Shown here in pieces: positions 37,299 to 49,639 of a stretch of 64,000 nt of DNA. The first letter of the stretch is position 1. Each line of letters begins with the position of its first letter. The stretch covers positions 16,965,961-17,029,960 of the forward strand of contig NC_083646.1 in the NCBI RefSeq assembly GCF_963576545.1, written 5' to 3'. A program made the position numbers and the translations under genes. A model generated the notes under the pieces. The model made no database searches, was not told the DNA's origin, and was given only the letters and a program-made list of their open reading frames with translations. This DNA comes from Limanda limanda. Its lineage: Eukaryota > Chordata > Actinopteri > Pleuronectiformes > Pleuronectidae.

Positions 37299-40012
37299 CT
37301 GAAACAGAGAGAGAACACAGAGAATAATGAGTACGTGGCTGTAAATATACACTCTGAATGACAGGAACATGGAAATGACAAAGAACACAGGGAGCTCTCC
37401 CGCTGACTCATCAAGATGAAAAGGCTTGTGACTCTGAAACAAGTATAGCGAAGGACAATATGGCGAAATATTCCCCTCCACTTGAAAACAAACATAAAGA
37501 CAGAAAATAACTCAAGAGCCACTTAAAGACGTGTCTGGTATCGACGTGAACAAGACAAGATGTCTTTGTTTTTATTGGAGAACACCCTGTCTGAGTGAGA
37601 CCATCATTAGGTCAGAGTGTTTCTCTTTATGTTGCCTCGGCCTGCTGAGCAAACTGGACTCATGCTGCCACTGGTCATTAGAGCGCACAGCACGCTGAGG
37701 ACCGAGTTTGCTTCGGTTGCTGCGCTACGAATAAGTGGAGGAAAAAGTGGAATACATAGACTTGGCATTCATAGCAAGAAAAACAGCCTTAAAAGGGCCG
37801 GTTTATAGAAATTCTAGGAAAGATTCCAGTCTCTCGTATTGTAATTCTATGGTGAAATTCAGGTGTACCAAAGTGAATTATCATTTATGGACTGTAAAAT
37901 AATCTACTGGAGGATAAAAGGTCAACACAAGAAAATACTTAGACCTAAAACAGTAATCTATTTAAAATCTAATGCAAAGCGATGTTTAAAGTGCCATGAC
38001 CCCGGATTCCCTCTTGTCAAAATATATCACAACACACTGGATGTTGGCCTTTTATCTATTAATTAAGAGGCAGTGCTGTCTTAACAGAAAATCCTGTTTG
38101 GTCAGCAAAGGCACAAAACAGGAAAATCTACAGCTAACAGAATAGTTTTAATTAGATTAATTATATAATTTTACTTTATTAATCATAAAAGTGTCTCTAA
38201 AAAATTGCTTAGACAGCTAAGAAAACCAACAAATTGAATTAGTGATTATTTCTATTGCATGAAATAAGATTTTTGCCAATTGTTTTCTGCAGAGCAACCT
38301 GCAATGACCTTTGAGGCAGGACATCTTTTTTCCTTTTACTCTGCACTGATTACAAAGTCAACCAAACTAAGATGCCGCAAATATAAAACCCAGTTCATAA
38401 ACATTGACAATCTTGGTGTTTAGAAAGCTTGTGTGTAAAGACTTGGGGGAAAAAAGGCCACACAAACATTTTGGGTTTTGCTGCAACAGGAGGATCAAGG
38501 TTATAGAAGCCACAGAATATAAATGTCAATGGATGAAACAGGGAACAAGAGAATGGAGTTAAACACAAAAGCTTAGCTTAGAGTGGAAGAAACATGTAAA
38601 GAAGGAGAAACTGACATCGGGGTGATGAGACAAGAGGGAGCAGAAAGACTGATCAAAGGTGAGAGAAAAGTGGAGATGGGGTTTTAAAGCAGAAGATAAA
38701 ATAAAAGATTACACAGGAGGGAAGGTAGAGAGAGTGCAGCATACTAATAAACACCGACAGGCATGAAGGGAAAGAGAGCAGGAAAGAAAATGAAGAGAGA
38801 GAGAGCACAAGAGAGGCGTCTAAAAACAGTCACACAACACATGAAAGAAAGAAAACAGAGGGATGAGAGATGGAGTTAAAAATGGACGACAGTGTCTTGC
38901 AGCCCTCTGTGGCCCGGCTCCACAGGCAGGGTCTGTGTGTTTGATGTGATGGAGGCAGACAGGCCGGCCTACGTGACCAAAGATAACCTCTCCTAAAGAG
39001 CACCAGTCACCACGGCTACGCTCCGCTCGCTCGCACGCTCACTTTCACTTTGTTCTGTAGTCGAGAACGATGCTAAAATACACAGCGAGTTTGACTGCTG
39101 GTGTGCGTTAGTCCACAGCAATGATTATTTTCTAAAACACCCTCTTAAATTCTACGCCTGGCTGACTGCAGTGATACCCTGGAATCTTTAAAAGGACACA
39201 AGGACACTTCAGAGACTCCTGCTTTGAACTTATTAAAACACTTTTAACTATACTCTGATTCCTGTTGCCGAAACATAACACATTCTGTCTTAACTGGACT
39301 AGAAGCTCTGGGCTTTCCCACCAGCCAATCATTTCACAGCACCCACCATCCCGCCATCAGCTCTACTCAGCCAACCAGATGGCAGCTGCATTGGAGCATG
39401 TCTACAAGACCAGAGAGCATCTGCTATTAATCTCTTGGAACTGTTTTAGATTTTGAAGTGTCATTTAAGTAATATCTGTTTCCAATATATGTATCCAGTG
39501 TTTTCAGTAGATAAATCTCATAGCTCTGTGGAAATCTAGTTATACGACGAGTCAGTGTGCATCTTCCCAGCACTGACAGATACAGGAGCATTTTCTGGGC
39601 TAAACTCCATAGGTCTTTGGACTGGAGGGCATCTGAAGAGCTGGATATAAAGTGTTTAAAAATGGGAGAGCTCTCTTCTGAATGTTAATTATCAGAGAGT
39701 TGATAAGCATTTGTGTGTTTTTTTCTTTGTAAGCTATTTATCCCTACGGGTAATGACTGATTGAATACTTCCACATGACAGTATTAAATATCTTAAGGAA
39801 GATTTTAATTGGAATTAAAACAGATAAAAATGTATCTTGATTACATTTGGAGCATGTTGAATCGCCCTCGTGCTGTTATGGTTACACCACAGTGTAACTC
39901 TCCCTCTATCTCTCAAAACTAGTGGCTCCCATACAAGATAAGTGCCACAGGCTCTAAGGCCTCATTTGCCTCCTTGGCCTGCGACACATGCAAGCGAGGG
40001 GAGATAGAGTAG

Positions 40013-40018
40013 TGTGTG

Positions 40019-40058
<40 letters not shown>

Positions 40059-40067
40059 GGGGGGGGG
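40013..40067. repeat. (GT)n with poly-G end
   Basis: GT repeat interrupted once by TTT, ending in a run of about 10 G. Confidence 0.93.
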
Positions 40068-42475
40068 GTATTCAGAGTATACAACATACACCATTCATAA
40101 TTCCTGCTTCACAACCACAAACACACACAACCTTACACTTCATAGACATGTGTGTTCATCAGTGATCCTTAAATAGGATTCAAGACCTTGTAAACCTCGT
40201 CCATGTTGTGTTATCTGTGTGTGTGTGCGTGTGCGTGTGCTTGTGCTTGGATTATCTATTTTCGGGCGAATTGTGAAAACCCACCCAGACCCTCCCATTT
40301 ACCCACGCCACATGTGCCAGTCACACATATTGCGTTGCTATGGTAACGGTTAACCCATACCACATACACACAATTGTGAATACACACTCACTCGTGCTGC
40401 GGTGCCAAGCCTCGCTTGAGAATGTCAATGAGTTTTCAGGCCCTTAGACAACGTTGTCGCTGGCCTACAGTTAAACTGAATCTCCGTAGGAGGCGGAGCA
40501 GCACAGAGCAGCGTTTCATCTGCACTCGTTCAGCTGTGGCAGCACTCAGCCACAGGAAATCTACCCCCGCCAAACTTGCTTTCTTCATCCATCATGTCTT
40601 GGCGTGCATTCACACTCTATTTTATCTATAACACCAATTTGTGCTCAGTCTTTTAGTTCAGTTTTGTGTGGTGAGAACTTTCTTATAAAACTCTGCTGGT
40701 TAACAAAGACAACGATGAAACGTGGTTACTGCAAGGGCTTCAAATGTTTGACCACCGAGATTTGTTTGATTCATCTACCTGGAAATGAAACTATTAAAAA
40801 ACAAGTCCCTTGGGAAAAGTCTCAAGTCCAAAGTCCCTTGGAAAATGGTACATTCTCATACATGTGTTACGTTTCTCGTTGGTTTTATAGTTTGACATAA
40901 TTGGAAATACACTTGTTTGCTGTCTTGCTGATATTGATATAAGACTTTTGATACCAGTCTCCATATGCAGTGACTGCAGGGGCAGAGAGAGTGTGACTGC
41001 CCCAGGTCCCACACTCTGATCACCGTTTGAGACCCTCACACTCTAAAAAGTGGGACTGGGGTTAATTAATATTTAATAAATAAATAATAGTCACCTTTAC
41101 ATAATAAAAAAGACTTTGTGCAGTTTTTAATCAAAGTGAGCTGAATTCAACAAATTAGATGTTTTTATTGATTGAATTTTACTAATTTGTGATGGAATAA
41201 AATCAGCTCTGAATCACTTAGTAGAATTTAATTGCAATTTTTAGGAAAGTCCAAAGTTCAAGAAAATTAATAGATTTTACTCATTGGGAGGCCTTAGGTT
41301 TTAATAATGTTACACTTCCTGAACCTGCTGGTCCTGAAACGGAGGACCCTGTAGCGCCTCCCAGAGGGGAGGAGGGCAAACAGTCTGAAGCTTGGGTGTG
41401 AGAAATTGGGTTGTTAACGAATAAAGGTGTCTCTAACTTGGTCCAAAGTGAAACATATGATTGTGTATAAATCAAACATACATATTTTGACCATATCTGG
41501 CCATTAAATACCACTTAAAACAGATTTGACAGATTTGATCCAGCTTGGACCTCAAAGGGGTCTGAGAACATACACCCCAGAGGGCCTGTGTTTGGCGCAA
41601 GATGAAATCTAAACTTTGTCGTAGGACAAAAGCAAAGACATCATCGTTAAGGTCTTGACCTCGGGAGTAACATTATGTCAGTGAGAAAATTGTGGATAGC
41701 TCCTGCTCCTCAGGGATGACCTTTGAACCTGAGTCAGTTTTGATGGCTTCCAGGATGGAAACTAAATATGCAACAGATATGTTATGAACTGTTTTGGAAA
41801 GGGCTTGATCTCCTCTACCCTAGCCCAATGCAAACCTATGAGGGGCGCAACTGAGGAGGGCCAAAACCTTGAAAACACTAGATTTTACCGTTTGTTAGTA
41901 AGAAAAACTGAATCTGACTAAACAGGTGTTTTTCTCAAACCAAAAAACATAAAAAAGCAAACAAGGTTCCCAGTCCCAATCTCACTTAATAGTGAAAACA
42001 CATTAGAACTACAAAAGATGGGTTGAGATTAGGGTTGTGAAAATAGGGTTTAGAAAACATATTAGCGGTTTGTTTTTTAACCATGAATGAAAATATTGAA
42101 ACTGAAACACACATATCTCACCATCAATATCATCAAAACACATTTTTATTAAGAAACATTGCTAAAATATAGCGTTTTTCCACCAAGAATACAGCAATCT
42201 CCGCCATCTTGCTTGATCAGAGCGCTACAGAGGTCTGCGCAGGCGCACTTGTCGTGGATGACTCTGCATCGATGCAAGCTTCTGTCTGCGTCAGAGTCTC
42301 TGATGGAGTCTGTTCCCTCCTCACTCCCCCTCTCACCTGCGCTCAGTTCACACTTTTACAATAAACAACACCATCACCTATCACAATTTATTAGGACAAG
42401 AACAGGACTGACGTTTACTTTGTGTTTGTTTGAGATCAGTTCTAGGTGTGAGTGATTAGAAAACATCAGAGGAGC

Positions 42476-42476
<1 letters not shown>

Positions 42477-42508
<32 letters not shown>
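42477..42508. repeat. (GA)n tract upstream of nested gene
   Basis: About 15 GA units, roughly 80-110 bases upstream of the promoter-like elements of the nested plus-strand gene. GA tracts are frequent near promoters, but no function can be shown. Confidence 0.9.
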
Positions 42509-42510
<2 letters not shown>

Positions 42511-42585
42511 GAGCATGCCGTCAGTGTGTGTTGCAGCACCTGCTCTGATGGATTTGATTTGACACCTTCGACAGGAGAACTCACT

Positions 42586-42640
42586 CTGATTGGCTGCTGG
42601 CATTTTGACTGCGCATGAAGTACTCGGCTTCCACTCAGCT
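42586..42640 (+). promoter_or_regulatory. TATA-less promoter-like region of nested gene
   Basis: An inverted CCAAT box (GATTGGCTG, ATTGG at 42589-42593) and an NRF1-like half site TGCGCATG (42610-42617) lie just upstream of a first exon ending at 42662. The following 600 bases are relatively CpG-rich (for example near 42840-42970 and 43100-43160). Start site inferred near 42620-42640. Confidence 0.4.
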
Positions 42641-42662
42641 CAGCCTCTTTCATCTGCATCAG
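42640..42662 (+). other. untranslated first exon end of nested gene
   Basis: CTCTTTCATCTGCATCAG followed by a strong donor GTAAGTGATG at 42663. The 5' boundary is unknown. No in-frame start is needed because the next exon carries an ATG. Confidence 0.45.
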
Positions 42663-43505
42663 GTAAGTGATGGATCAGTCTATATTAGCTGCTGTTACCT
42701 GCTGCTACATGTTTAAATACTGTTGATTGCTTGCCTTGTGTTTTCTGCTAGTTATGTTTGATCCCGGTGTTATTCTTGTCATTATATATTGGCATTTAAA
42801 TGAATGAGTGAGCCGTTAGCGTGATGCTAAGTAGCGTTAGCTTGCCTCGGCAGGCCAGTGTGGGAAAAACGCCTTTAGCCACGGACTATTTTCACATCTT
42901 ACACGGTGAACTAAGGGTTTAACTCGACCTGACATCAGTGTGAGTGGGTTATGAAACAGTGCGGGCGGGCTTGGTGAGTTTTATTTAGTTTCTGCGGAGT
43001 TTCATAAATAGTTGGCAGGGAAGCTAAGCTAACGCACGTTAGCATTAGCCACGTAGCTCCCTTGACCGGAGGTTGCTGCTGTGTGTGGGCGTGCGAGAGA
43101 GAGGGAGCATGTCCCAGTGAGTACACGCTACTTCCCCAGATGCACGTCGAGTTTCAGCGCCGTGCTGAGGCAAGCAAGCAAGCCATGAAGTCTCGGCTGG
43201 TTGGATTTCTGTCTGTGTAAAATGTGGACTAAAAAAATCCTTCACTCGCCTTAAAGCTTAGTTTAGATCTCAATGAGGAAACAGGCTGTGTTTTTTCTAT
43301 TTTCACTGCATTTTAATATAGCCTATAAATAGGTAATAGGTAAATTATATTTTTTTCCCTCTGCTGCTTGTGTATTCAGTACTTTCCCGACTGAAATGTG
43401 CTTAATAAACTTTCCAAAACTGTTGAATTAGTGACCACAATCTGTAATAGATTTGTATCCTCTTTGGATAATTAATTGAATTAAAGGTAATTTTTTTTTT
43501 CCCAG

Positions 43506-43541
43506 GTGCATGAATCAATGTCAACTTCAACTTATCAAGAG
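43506..43541 (+). CDS. nested gene exon 2, start codon at 43510
   Basis: A 36 nt exon between TTTTTTTTTCCCAG and GTATGT. ATG at 43510 opens MNQCQLQLIK, and the split codon AG|G joins exon 3 in frame (RFSPMGWQCKIC). The other ATG at 43518 would hit a stop soon after the junction, so 43510 is preferred. Confidence 0.55.
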
Positions 43542-44079
43542 GTATGTATCAGACGTATATGCATAATACAATATGCTTGGATATAACATTTCACATACAT
43601 GTGTAAAGGATTGTACACCGTTTGTTTTGCAATACAACATTTTATTATTACTACTTTTTGCTGGTTAAAAAGCAGATTTGCTGCAGTTTTGATTGTCAGT
43701 GATGATCCAAACCTGTAGCTCCAACCTGAATTTGAAATTAAATCACCCAGAAATATATTGATATACTGATCACTTGATGTTTAATTAAGCTAAGATGACA
43801 CATTGTTTGCGCATACTTTTACACACCATTCTTACCATTTATGTGAATTTGATTGCGTTGACAGTTATCAATCAAACTTTCTTCTTGTAATATTGTAACA
43901 GTGAAAAAAGGTTTAGTTTGAAAATTATTTTGAAGTCAAATGTCTATAAATAAAATTTGAACTTAATTTGTACAACATAAAAAAACTAAAGAAAATGCCA
44001 AATCTCTAACATTACATTGTTTTATTTAAGTATGCGTACTATTAGTGATAAAGGCTACTTGTTTTTCTTATGTCTTTAG

Positions 44080-44428
44080 GTTTTCACCTATGGGATGGCA
44101 GTGTAAGATCTGCAAGGCTTTGTCTGCCACAAAGGGAAATCTACTTAAGCACTACAGACTGCAACACGCAACATTTGGTCCTGGGCAATCCCAGCCGTGT
44201 CTACATGTAAGCTGCCCTTGCACATTTAAAACAGGGAGTGCCCTTCACACCCATTTGTCCAGATACCATACAGCTGAGAGTCTAGAGCCAGGAATCTGCT
44301 CTGCTTTTAAGTGTTTAGATTGCGATGCTTGTTGTTATACAGAGAAGGACTACTTTCAGCATATTGGAAATCATCTAAAGAGCCACAAAACTGTCTTTTG
44401 TATTATCTGGTTCACAACACCAGCTTAA
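44080..44428 (+). CDS. nested gene exon 3: C2H2 zinc fingers, early stop
   Basis: Acceptor TGTCTTTAG at 44071-44079. Encodes three zinc-finger-like units: CKICKALSATKGNLLKHYRL-QH (C-x2-C-x12-H-x4-H), CLHVSCPCTFKTGSALHTHL-SRYH, and CLDCDACCYTEKDYFQH. The pattern matches the N-terminal fingers of a teleost-expanded family of uncharacterised proteins (recalled). After HLKSHKTVFC the frame runs IIWFTTPA and stops at 44426-44428, so a product from 43510 is 126 residues. Relatives normally continue with a long central region, which is missing here. Either this is a short zinc-finger protein or the gene is broken. Confidence 0.6.
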
Positions 44429-44580
44429 AACCAGAAAGGGGGGGGGGGGGGGACAGGTAGTCTGGCTCTGTCCAAAGGTGACAAAATTTGCCTGCCAACA
44501 TACTTAAAGCTCACTGAATAACATTTTATGTCACGTTTGTTTAATCCATACAAAAAGCAAGGTCTAAAATGTTGACTATT
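44429..44580. repeat. poly-G run and repeat fragment at the break in the nested gene
   Basis: A run of 15 G (44438-44452) is followed by ACAGGTAGTCTGGCTCTGTC and CAAAGGTGACAAAATTTGCC, resembling the common fish repeat also seen at 20000-20220. It starts within 30 bases of the premature stop of the zinc-finger exon. Confidence 0.5.
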
Positions 44581-44822
44581 TTTTTTATGCACTATTTCTT
44601 TACTGGGACTTTCCCGGAATCACCTGATTTCCAGGAAACCTCAGAAATGACAAAGCGTTTCATTATACTGGTCCCTGAGACAGCACATCAAGGATTCTTG
44701 ATAGGGGCTCATTTTACAATCATATAAGCCACCTAGTGTTAAAAATTGCAACTTTAACAAATTTTAGGTCAGTGCATGATTTTTACACCATGAACTTGAA
44801 TAATGTTTATTTGTCATTTCAG

Positions 44823-44924
44823 GCTCCAAGGAATCCTAGCATCCACGTATCCAGAGATGTTGTCATTCGTTGTTTGATTGTTTACCTTGGGGAATCGACA
44901 GATCAAATCTTAAAAGAGTATGAT
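44823..44924 (+). CDS. nested gene exon 4: family C-terminal segment
   Basis: Acceptor TTTCAG, donor GTAAGT, 102 nt, phase 0/0. Encodes APRNPSIHVSRDVVIRCLIV then YLGESTDQILKEYD. It resembles the segment before the conserved C-terminus of SAMD3-like/uncharacterised teleost proteins. No plausible donor in exon 3 joins it in frame except a weak GTCTTT after 44392. Confidence 0.6.
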
Positions 44925-45790
44925 GTAAGTTGAAGAACATATAAAATATAAAGAAGGTGATCACTATTTCTTTCATCTCTCCCCCCTGGTTTGTCTTGGG
45001 AAGTTCAAAACACAAAATACAATCACAAGTAACTCCCAGTAATTCTTGGCAAGCTGCTAAGGTTTGTGAAGTCATGTAAGTAATCATTGTGGATTGTACA
45101 TTTGTTTTCCATTAGGGAATTTTAAAGTACTAAATCCTCCCCATCTCTATCTGATTCACCAACTGGCAGAATTCAAAAGTTATCAGTTTACTTATTGTCT
45201 TTATAATGTAGCCCTAAACGTTCCTAGCTAAGAGTTTCTTCCTAAGAACTATTCACAAAGCAGTTGAGAGAGACTTTTATAGAGATACTGAGGCAACTTC
45301 TAAAATAGGCAGAGTTGGTTCAGTTGCTGTGGTCGACTTCAAGAATCAATAATGAGCTAAGGGTGCTTTATAAAGATTGGTTGACATGTGACCAGCCTTT
45401 TTAAGTCAATGTAAAATAAGATTTATCAATACATACGTGTCAGGAAGAAAATAATTTATGTAGGTATCCATTGATTTCATTTTAAAATTTAATTAACAAA
45501 TATCTACAATAGTCAGTTCAGACCATCATCTCTGGTGTCACTTAATTTTTATCATTTGTTGGTGAGCTGGTTTGATCCTTTTTAAGTTATCTTGGATGGC
45601 AATATACTTTTGCAATTACATGATCTCAGATTTTTTTTTTTTTAGCGTTATAAATGGTGAAATAGGCTGTGACAGCCCATTTCAATAGATTTTATTGTCC
45701 AAAGGGTTTGATGCACTGAGGGAGATATTCAATTAGAACATTCACATTTGGCTGTATAGTCTGAGAAACACAATGTTTTTAATCTTTCAG

Positions 45791-46093
45791 GATGCTGATG
45801 AAGACAGTGTTTCACAGGACCTTGCTGACCAAAAGATGAAGATCTTCAAGATTAATACATCAGAGGGTGCCGACAAAGTTGGTATCGTGGTGGAACGCGT
45901 AACAGTTCTGACTGCACTGACCAATTTTCCAAGGGCTTGCTCCATGCTCGTTGGACTGACATATGCAGTGAATCTTGCCTATCCTAAGGAGCTCAGGTAC
46001 ACTTTCGAAGCCTTCCAGAAACTCTTCCTGGAACTGGATTGTTCAAAGCTGTCTCCAAAAGTGAACAGCCTCAAGAACAAGCTGCTAGCTTAA
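45791..46093 (+). CDS. nested gene exon 5: conserved C-terminus
   Basis: Acceptor CTTTCAG. Encodes DADEDSVSQDLADQKMKIFK, then VVERVTVLTALTNFPRACSM, LVGLTYAVNLAYPKEL, and ends LSPKVNSLKNKLLA before TAA. The pattern 'E-x-V-T-V-L ... LVGL-YALNL-YP ... LSPKV-SLKNKLL' is the hallmark C-terminal block of a family expanded in teleosts, often named SAMD3-like (recalled). Joined with exon 4 it gives 134 residues. The function is unknown. Confidence 0.65.
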   Translation, partial: DADEDSVSQDLADQKMKIFKINTSEGADKVGIVVERVTVLTALTNFPRACSMLVGLTYAVNLAYPKELRYTFEAFQKLFLELDCSKLSPKVNSLKNKLLA

Positions 46094-47135
46094 AAATGAA
46101 GGGAAGTTTGTAAGGTCAATGGAAAAACATCAACAGTTTTGACATTGACAAAACAAATTTCATTTCATTTGAAAGGGTCCCTCTTCTTCAAGTTTAAAGT
46201 TACTTGTTATGTTTTGCTTCAAGGCTTTGTTAAATTTTACAGTTTCTGTGTAGAGGGATTGTCCTTTCTCAACCATATTCATTTGAGGGGAGGGTCATTA
46301 TGTTTTTACTATGCAATTGTTCTTAAAATTTGTCCACTGTGCACACTAGGGATGCAAATTTGAAATTTTAAGTGAGTCCAATTTTAGCAGTGAAAAAGTA
46401 TCCAATATCGTATCCTAGAGAAACTTGAAGAAGAGGGACACTTTCAAAATGACGGGAAGTTTGTTAGGTCAATGGCAAAACATCAACAGTTTTGACATTG
46501 ACAAAACAAATCTCCTTTCATTTGAAAGGGTCCCTCTTCTTCAAGTTTTAAGTTACTTGTTATGTTTTGCTTCAAGGCTGTGTTAAATCCCACAGTTTCT
46601 GTGTTGAGGGATTGTCCTTGCTCAACAATACTCATTTGAGGGGAGGGTCATTATGTTTTTTACTATGCAACTGTTCTTAGAATTTGTCCACTGTGCACAC
46701 TAGGGATTCAAATTTGAAATTTTTTACTGAGGAATTTTAAGTTAGTCCAATTTTAGCAGTGAAAAAGTATCCAAGACCTTATCCTAGAGAAACTTGAAGA
46801 AAAGGGACACTTTCAAAATGAAGGGAAGTTTGTTAGGTCAATGGCAAAACATCAACAGTTTTGACATTGACAAAACAAATCTCCTTTCATTTGAAAGGGT
46901 CCCTCTTCAAGTTTTAAGTTAAGTTTTGCTTCAAGGCTTTGGTAAATCCCACAGTGTCTGTGTTGAGGGATTGTCCTGTCTCAACCATACTCATTTGAGG
47001 GGAGGGGCATTATGTTTTTTACTATGCAACTGTTCTTAAACTTTGTCCACTGTGCACACTAGGGATGCAAATTTAAAAATTTTTACTGAGGAATTTTAAG
47101 TCAAAAAGTATCCAAGACCTTGTCCCGGATTAGCA
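46094..47135 (+). repeat. roughly 360 bp direct repeat, three copies, in the 3' region of the nested gene
   Basis: GGGAAGTTTG followed by TAAGGTCAATGG...CATCAACAGTTTTGACATTG recurs at 46101, 46454 and 46823 (spacing 353 and 369). The copies are highly similar and include GGGTCCCTCTTC, TTGAGGGATTGTCC and CACTGTGCACACTAGGGAT. They start just after the stop codon, so they form the 3' untranslated region if transcription reaches 47246. Confidence 0.92.
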
Positions 47136-47240
47136 GTATAAATTGTATCCCTATTGTACATATACATGTTTTTCATAATATTTGTATAACTCCTTTCTTG
47201 TTTTTTTTTGTATTTTTGCATTTGCACTTCAAAAATGTTG

Positions 47241-47273
47241 AATAAACATGTTTAAGCAAAGTTGCACAAATAA
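47241..47273 (+). terminator. polyadenylation signals of nested gene
   Basis: AATAAA at 47241-47246 and a second AATAAA near 47269, followed by T/GT-rich sequence. They would end the nested transcript about 1.15 kb after the stop codon. Confidence 0.5.
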
Positions 47274-47563
47274 ATGTTTACCTACTGTTCTTGTTATACA
47301 TGGTGATCTGTTGATCCTACTGAAATAACTTGTGCCACCAAAAGTCATGGTATTGATTGGGGTAGATGGACAAATTTTGGCAACAAAGTGACATCCAACA
47401 TTATTGATTTAAAGTATTGTGAAGCAATTTAATACTTGAATTAAAACATTATTTAATCACGTAGAGATAAATAAGAATAGCAGCGTAATTGTGTTGAACA
47501 ATATGCAAAATTAGTTGATATAGTAAATATTAAGTGAATCCAAATCATTTATATCCTAATATT

Positions 47564-48110
47564 TAGTAAGGTTAAACAAATTTTACCCAGATAATCAGTA
47601 AATATAAATAAATTTACACCAGATTTTCAGTAAAAATAAATCAATTTACACCGAATATTCAGTAAATATTAATCAATTTACAGCAGATTTTCAGTAAATA
47701 TAAATACATTTACACCAGATTTCAGTAAAAATAGATCAATTTCCACCGAATATTCAGTAAATATTAATCAATTTACAGCAGATTTTCAGTAGGTATAAAT
47801 ACATTTACACCAGATTTTCAGTAAAAATAGATAAATTTCCACTGAATATTCAGTAAATATTAATCAATTTACAGCAGATTTTCAGTAAATATAAATACAT
47901 TTATACCAGATTTTCAGTAAAAATAGATACATTTCCACCGAAAATTCAGTAAATGTAAAACAATTTACAGCAGAATTTCAGTAAATTTAAAACAATTTTA
48001 CACCAGATTTTCAGTAAAAACAAATTAATTTACACCAAATCTTGAGTAAAAATAAATCCATTTCCACTGAACATTCAGTAAATCTAAATCAATTTTGCTT
48101 AGTAACTTAG
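47564..48110. repeat. 32 bp AT-rich minisatellite with 96 bp higher-order unit
   Basis: About 17 units beginning CAGTAAA. Three unit types recur in order: type A contains CATTTACACCAG, type B contains TTTCCACCGAATATT, and type C contains TATTAATCAATTTACAGCAG. The A-B-C order holds for four cycles, then the units degenerate toward 48110. Confidence 0.92.
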
Positions 48111-49639
48111 TTAATTTAAATCTTTTTTTATGTTTAAAAGTAGTTAAATTATTCAATACTTTTTAATCAAAGTTGTAGTAATTAAAATCTACTCAATTAT
48201 ATGAATTGTCACTTTCTTCCCATAATTTTTTTGAGTAACCATTGGTCACATTTTTTAGGGTGCAGTCAGGGACCTGCTGAGGGTTTCAAAATCTCAACTT
48301 GTCACCAAAAGCTGACCAGGCCTGTGTTGTTTGGGTCCCTCAGCTGTTAGCTCAACATCTGAGGACCTGATGATATTTGTTGTGATTGTTTCAATTGTGG
48401 ATTTTTTTGCTTGAAAAATTCTAAAACCAATTATCCAATCCTTTTTTAGCACTAAATAAGAATAATTAGTTGGAACCCTGATATGAATAGAATAGTAGAG
48501 GGGGGGAAACTGTCGCAATTACAATCATGCCCACACAGCTGAGTCAATTATTGCATTGCAAATGCCATGAGTGTCCTGCATGTACATGTGTTTCTAACAT
48601 TAATGAGTCATGATGTTCACGCTGCAAAATGTTAATGCAGCACAATGGAAATGAGGATATTTTTAGAGAAAGAGAAAATAAATTACAGAGAGAGAGTGGA
48701 CACAAAGGAAGCGAGAGAGCGAGACGTAGGCGACGGAGAGGAGGCAGAAGGGCAAAGCAAGTGAAATTACTTAATAGATTCTAAGTGCTGTTTCGCTGAT
48801 AAGAGCCAAGATTTAAATTGCAAACAGCAGCAAAAGATATCTAATGAAGGGGAGAGTTTAAAAGTCGTATTTTCATCTCTATCAGAATGCTCCTGGGATG
48901 AGCCCATCTTAGCTCTCCCCTCAAATCAATCAGCGCTCCCTGGATCAAGTGCAGAAGATTGCTCCCCTCCTCTCATCCCGCACTTGTCCGCATTTCCCTC
49001 CTACTCTTTTTCTCCTCTCCATGTCCTTAAACCTCATTTAGCCCCGATCTGCTCTCTCTGTATTGATAAGTGCCTAAACACCTATGTACTCACACTATGT
49101 GATTACAAAAGGTTCCAGATGATGAACAACACAAGCATGATGGCCATTTTACACAGTTTGCACTCTATATGTGAGACTTCATGCTGTTATCTTAAACTGA
49201 GTTTCTGGTGGACTGCACCATGAAGAAGTGTGTACGGAGGTAAACATATCCTCACATTGTACTGACTCACCTAAAATATATATATTTGGTACACTCCTTT
49301 CTTTTATTGTTTCTTAACATCTCCCTGTTGTAGAAATTGCTTTCTAGTCTGTACAGTATGCATGCGTTGCATAAGTGTGTGAGTGTGGGTGAATGTATTC
49401 AAATGGGGAGCCCCACATAAAGCTCGGGACAATAGAGGAGCAGGAATACACACACACACACACCGCCCTGCTTTCATCTTTGGCTTCTTTCACGGATGGT
49501 GTAATTCTGTGTAAAAGAGGTGGGAGCTGATGTTCTATATATGCACAGTGGTAATTACACAGGGTAAAAAGACTTCACAGCACCATCTGCAAGGAGGAGG
49601 TTTCCACAAAAGCTGGTTTTATGTGTCAGTATGTCTAAT

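Noticed and set aside
42159..42455. Coding start for the nested gene upstream of exon 1
   Set aside because: The 98 codon frame has no recognised domain and does not join exon 2 through a splice site in frame.
47564..48110. CRISPR array
   Set aside because: Units are contiguous 32 bp AT-rich minisatellite copies without unique spacers, in a vertebrate genome.
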